The notes under the pieces are model-generated. The model was not told the origin of the DNA and searched no databases. It was given only the letters and a program-made list of their open reading frames with translations. A DNA stretch of 10,394 nucleotides, from contig JAGWRL010000166.1 of NCBI GenBank assembly GCA_028876585.1, positions 1-10,394 of the forward strand. The letters are read 5' to 3'. This stretch comes from Pseudomonadota bacterium (lineage in GTDB: Bacteria > Pseudomonadota > Alphaproteobacteria > Rhizobiales > Beijerinckiaceae). Shown piece after piece: positions 7,556 through 10,394 of the stretch; positions within the stretch are counted from its first letter, which is position 1, and every line of letters starts with the position of its first letter. Made by a program: the position numbers and the translations under genes.

Positions 7556-8649
7556 CGCGAAGGCTCCCCGGTCAGGCCCGCGAGCGGCTGGCGCAGCAAG
7601 CGCCTCGGGCCCTTGGCGACCAGATAAAGATAGCCGCCGCATTCGGCGGCGGCGGCGACGCCGTGGTTGACGCCATCGACCCGGCTGTGCAGCGAGAAAC
7701 GCGGTTGCGCGGCGGCGTCGAGGCGTATGACCAGGCCATAGGAGGTCGGCGGCGCCCAGGGTTTGACGACGCCCATCGTTTTGAGGTGAGCGCCCTGCAT
7801 CGGTTGTTTGAACGAGCCGCTCGCGCCCAGACGCGGCGCGATCCAATGCTCGGGCGCGATCTCGGCCAGCATGCGTTTGCGGAAGGCGGGTTCGCGCAGC
7901 ACGAATTCGACGAGCTGCGTGCGCGCGACGAAAGCGGTCAACCACCAGCCGCCGCCCGCAGCGGGCGTCAGACGCGAGGGATAGACCGGCAGATGCGGCA
8001 GCGCGATCGACGCGGCGCCATCGCGCGCCACCCCAACCAGACGATGGCTCCAGCTCTCGGACACCAGCGCCCGCTCGCCCATCGCCGCGACGCCGAACGC
8101 GTAGTGAAGCTTGTCGGCGATGATCGTTGTTTGTTTGGTCGCGAGATCGAAACGCAGCAACCGCCCGCTGCGCCCGCGCTGCATCAGGTCCCACACCCAT
8201 TCATCCGGATCGCGTTGCGACGAGCCGTCGGTGGCGTAGAGCGCGCCTGCCCCGTCGCCGGCCAGCGCGTTGAGGCCGTGGCCGGTGGCGGAGAAGGCGA
8301 CGTCGGGCGCGCCGGCGTCGGGCGCGGCGTAAACGCGCAAGTCGCCGCCCTTCAGCGCCACCGCGAGCCGCCCCCCAGTCAAGCAGGCAAGCGCGCTGAT
8401 CGGCGCCTCGAATGCGCGGATGAGCGTCGCGCCGCTGCCCTCGACGCGCATCAGGCGCGGCCCGTCGGCGAGGTAGAGACGTTCGCCGTCGCTGGCGAGA
8501 TCCTCCGGCGCCTCGAGTTCAACTACGGTCTCCGCCTGCTCCAATATCTGGTTGGGCTTCAGCGCACCGTCGAACGGCGGCACGGCCAGGGTCGCTTCGC
8601 CGCGGCCGAGCAATCCTTGCGCGAAATCGCGTAAGCCGGCGAACATCAT
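7552..8649 (-). CDS. Strictosidine-synthase-like beta-propeller protein (free-standing)
   Basis: A 365-residue protein related to the propeller domain fused to the permease just upstream. Shared landmarks are EAPEDL (46-51), GRLLRFDLATKQTT (162-175), AFRKRML..IAPEHWIAPRL (255-274) and GGYLYL (338-343). The family (strictosidine synthase-like / APMAP / SMP-30 superfamily) comprises six-bladed propellers, many of them metal-dependent lactonases or esterases. Two ligands expected from the fused copy are missing: F185 stands where its Asn lies (HYAFGV versus FPNGI), and S225 where its Asp lies (YPSRL versus YPDNI). The first Glu (E49) is kept. It may therefore bind rather than hydrolyse a ligand. 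No signal peptide is seen, so it is predicted cytoplasmic. Start and stop both overlap the neighbouring genes by 4 bases (ATGA). A second ATG follows directly at 8646. Confidence 0.82.
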   Translation of the reverse strand: MMFAGLRDFAQGLLGRGEATLAVPPFDGALKPNQILEQAETVVELEAPEDLASDGERLYLADGPRLMRVEGSGATLIRAFEAPISALACLTGGRLAVALKGGDLRVYAAPDAGAPDVAFSATGHGLNALAGDGAGALYATDGSSQRDPDEWVWDLMQRGRSGRLLRFDLATKQTTIIADKLHYAFGVAAMGERALVSESWSHRLVGVARDGAASIALPHLPVYPSRLTPAAGGGWWLTAFVARTQLVEFVLREPAFRKRMLAEIAPEHWIAPRLGASGSFKQPMQGAHLKTMGVVKPWAPPTSYGLVIRLDAAAQPRFSLHSRVDGVNHGVAAAAECGGYLYLVAKGPRRLLRQPLAGLTGEPSR

Positions 8650-10394
8650 GCCCGCCCCCAGCGCTTCTCATATTGTGCGAAGTTGGGGTCAGCGCCGGTG
8701 AGCTTATAGCGGCCGATGCGATTGTTGGAGATGCCGCCGAGATAGAGATAGCCGCGATGCTCGCGCATCGAGGTGATCATGGGATGATTGAGCGCCTGCA
8801 AATCCCATAGCGATTCCAGTATCTCGCCCTTCTCGTTGAACTTTACGACGCAGCCCGTGTTGAGATTGGGGAACAACCATTCGTCGAGCGGCACGCGCTT
8901 GGCCATGCGGCGCCGGAAGCCCGGCATTTTCCAGGCGAGATCGAGCGCGGGGCTGCGCATGCCAACCAGCGCCAGCCAGTAATTGCCGTCGGAGGCGAGG
9001 TTGATGTTGTCGGGATAACCGGGCAGATTGTCGATCACCGTCTCGACCCGGCCCTTGCGCGGGCCGTCGAACCAGTAGCGCTTGATCGTGCAACCAAAAG
9101 TCTCGGCGAACAGGATCGACTGGCCGTCGCTGGCGACGCAGATGCCGTTGGGAAATTTCAGCCCGCGCAGCACCGTGTGGGTCTTGCCGGTGTTGGTGTC
9201 GTAGCAGATGATGCGGCCGTTGCCGCGCGCTTCGATGCCCTCGACCGGCCATTCGTCCATCTCATAGCGAACAGTGGCTTCGGAGAAGAAGATGCGGCCG
9301 TCATCGGTGATGTCGAGATCGTCGGCGAGGCGCAGACGGCTGTCGTCGTTGACCGAGGCGTAGCTGCGGTTGGTCTCGTCGGTCGCCTTCGCGACCTTGC
9401 CGTCGGGCGCGATGCGATAGAGCCCCATGCCGCCGATGCAGACATAGAGATTGTCTTTTCTATCAAACGCCATGCCGAGCGGCTGGCCGCCGATGTGCGC
9501 GAATATCTCCATGCGCTGATAATCGGGCGCGAAGAATCGCATGATGTCGCCATGACGCGAGCCGGCGTAGAGGTTGTTGTCGCGGTCGAGGATCACGTCC
9601 TCCGGCGCCTCGATGCGGCCCAGACCAATCACCTCGACGTCGCGCAGCTTGTCGTTGGGCTCGAACGGGCCGCCCTGCCCGAGCTCCGTCGGCGGCGGGG
9701 CGGCAAGCGCGTGATAGGTCGGGCTGACATAGACCTTGCTGATGATGCGGGTGCGGTTCTTCTGCCAGCGAATGTCGATCATCGCCGCCGCCAGCAGGAT
9801 CGAGGCGAGCGCCAGCCGGTTGACGCCGCCGCGCGCGTTGAGCGTGGTCAGCCCGTTGGTGATCAGCAGCACAATCAAAGTGCCGACCATGGATTTGGTG
9901 ACCGAGCCCTTGCCGCCGCCCAGCGTAATGCCGCCGAGCACCGTCGCCGTCAGCACGATCACTTCCAGCCCGACGCCGATGTCGCCGCCGACCGTGCCGA
10001 GCCTTGCGGCGAAGAACAGCGCGCCCAGCCCCGTCAGCGCGCCGCTGGCGACATAGCACAGCGCGATCATGCGCCGCACCGGAATGCCGGAATTGTAGGC
10101 CGAACGGCGCGATCCGCCGATCGCCGTGATGTGCCAGCCCGGCCGCAGGCGGGTGAGGAAGATATGGCCGAAGATCGCCACCGCGATATAGACCAGCGCG
10201 ACGCTGGGCACGCCGAACAGGTCGCCGCCGCCGATGAAATTCCAACTGGGAAAATCAGGGAAAGCGGCGGCGATTTCGTTGGAATGCGCCTGAATGAGAA
10301 TGTCGAACGCGGAGCGGTAGACAATCAAAGTGATCAGCGTGGTGATGAAGGCGCGCAGGCGCAGATAGCCGATGAGCACGCCGTTGACCGCGCC
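8646..10394 (-). CDS. CUT2-type ABC permease fused to strictosidine-synthase-like beta-propeller (5'-partial)
   Basis: One uninterrupted frame holds a ribose-type permease and a soluble propeller. The frame is open to the window edge (GAVNG precedes the GTG at 10379), so the real start is outside. Numbering here is from that GTG. Residues 1-205 are permease: hydrophobic segments near 11-30, 59-77, 105-126, 136-155, 164-180 and 188-203, with RPGWHITAIGGSRRSAYNSGI (79-99) matching RbsC-like proteins. A basic linker (about 205-250) leads to the propeller (about 250-577): EAPEDV (257-262), LADDLDI (351-357), GNGRIICYDTNTGKT (386-400), LKFPNGI (407-413), and NLPGYPDNI (451-459), which are hallmarks of Str_synth/APMAP domains. 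E260, N411 and D457 are probable metal ligands. In RbsC-like proteins the C-terminus is cytoplasmic, which would place the propeller inside the cell. It overlaps the next gene by ATGA. Confidence 0.88.
   Translation of the reverse strand, partial: GAVNGVLIGYLRLRAFITTLITLIVYRSAFDILIQAHSNEIAAAFPDFPSWNFIGGGDLFGVPSVALVYIAVAIFGHIFLTRLRPGWHITAIGGSRRSAYNSGIPVRRMIALCYVASGALTGLGALFFAARLGTVGGDIGVGLEVIVLTATVLGGITLGGGKGSVTKSMVGTLIVLLITNGLTTLNARGGVNRLALASILLAAAMIDIRWQKNRTRIISKVYVSPTYHALAAPPPTELGQGGPFEPNDKLRDVEVIGLGRIEAPEDVILDRDNNLYAGSRHGDIMRFFAPDYQRMEIFAHIGGQPLGMAFDRKDNLYVCIGGMGLYRIAPDGKVAKATDETNRSYASVNDDSRLRLADDLDITDDGRIFFSEATVRYEMDEWPVEGIEARGNGRIICYDTNTGKTHTVLRGLKFPNGICVASDGQSILFAETFGCTIKRYWFDGPRKGRVETVIDNLPGYPDNINLASDGNYWLALVGMRSPALDLAWKMPGFRRRMAKRVPLDEWLFPNLNTGCVVKFNEKGEILESLWDLQALNHPMITSMREHRGYLYLGGISNNRIGRYKLTGADPNFAQYEKRWGRA

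Noticed and set aside
7552..8200. N-terminal extension of the ABC ATPase reading frame up to 8200
   Set aside because: It overlaps the propeller gene in another frame. The ATPase family N-terminus matches the ATG at 7555, with GGGGAG before it and an ATGA overlap.
1..10394. tRNA, rRNA, CRISPR arrays or phage genes
   Set aside because: None was recognised. No regularly spaced direct repeats, no tRNA-like cloverleaf and no phage structural proteins were seen.

Overview
The window is GC-rich DNA with dense, well-separated genes. RuvB has a typical alphaproteobacterial N-terminus, there is a small DUF2188-type protein, and some starts are TTG. This fits an alphaproteobacterium of the Hyphomicrobiales (Bradyrhizobium / Methylocystis / Beijerinckia-like). 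The assignment is by protein character only; no rRNA or species marker is present.

Layout from left to right. (1) 1-920: the right part of an IS1595/ISXO2-type insertion sequence whose transposase is open at the left edge. (2) 1050-2084: ruvB, complete, with no ruvC or ruvA in front; the insertion sequence lies there instead. (3) 2081-2320, minus: a 79-residue DUF2188-like protein whose stop codon overlaps that of ruvB. (4) 2453-6053, plus: a two-gene unit of a 907-residue GH63-type glucosidase and a short-chain dehydrogenase resembling glucose 1-dehydrogenases. (5) 10394-6059, minus: the downstream part of a sugar-type (CUT2, ribose/xylose-like) ABC importer operon, read as permease fused to a beta-propeller, then a second beta-propeller protein, then a double-domain ATPase. 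The genes in this operon overlap by 4 bases (ATGA) at both junctions. The substrate-binding protein, the N-terminus of the permease and the promoter lie beyond the right edge.

How they may work together. The importer operon carries two strictosidine-synthase-like (APMAP/SMP-30-type) propellers, one covalently attached to the membrane permease and predicted to sit on the cytoplasmic side. This suggests uptake coupled to hydrolysis, or to sensing, of a lactone- or ester-like sugar derivative. The facing glucosidase/dehydrogenase pair could release glucose and oxidise it to a lactone. The two units end 5 bp apart. A functional link is inference only.

The most interesting items are the permease-propeller fusion and the divergence between the two propellers: the fused one keeps the expected metal ligands and the free-standing one has lost two of them.
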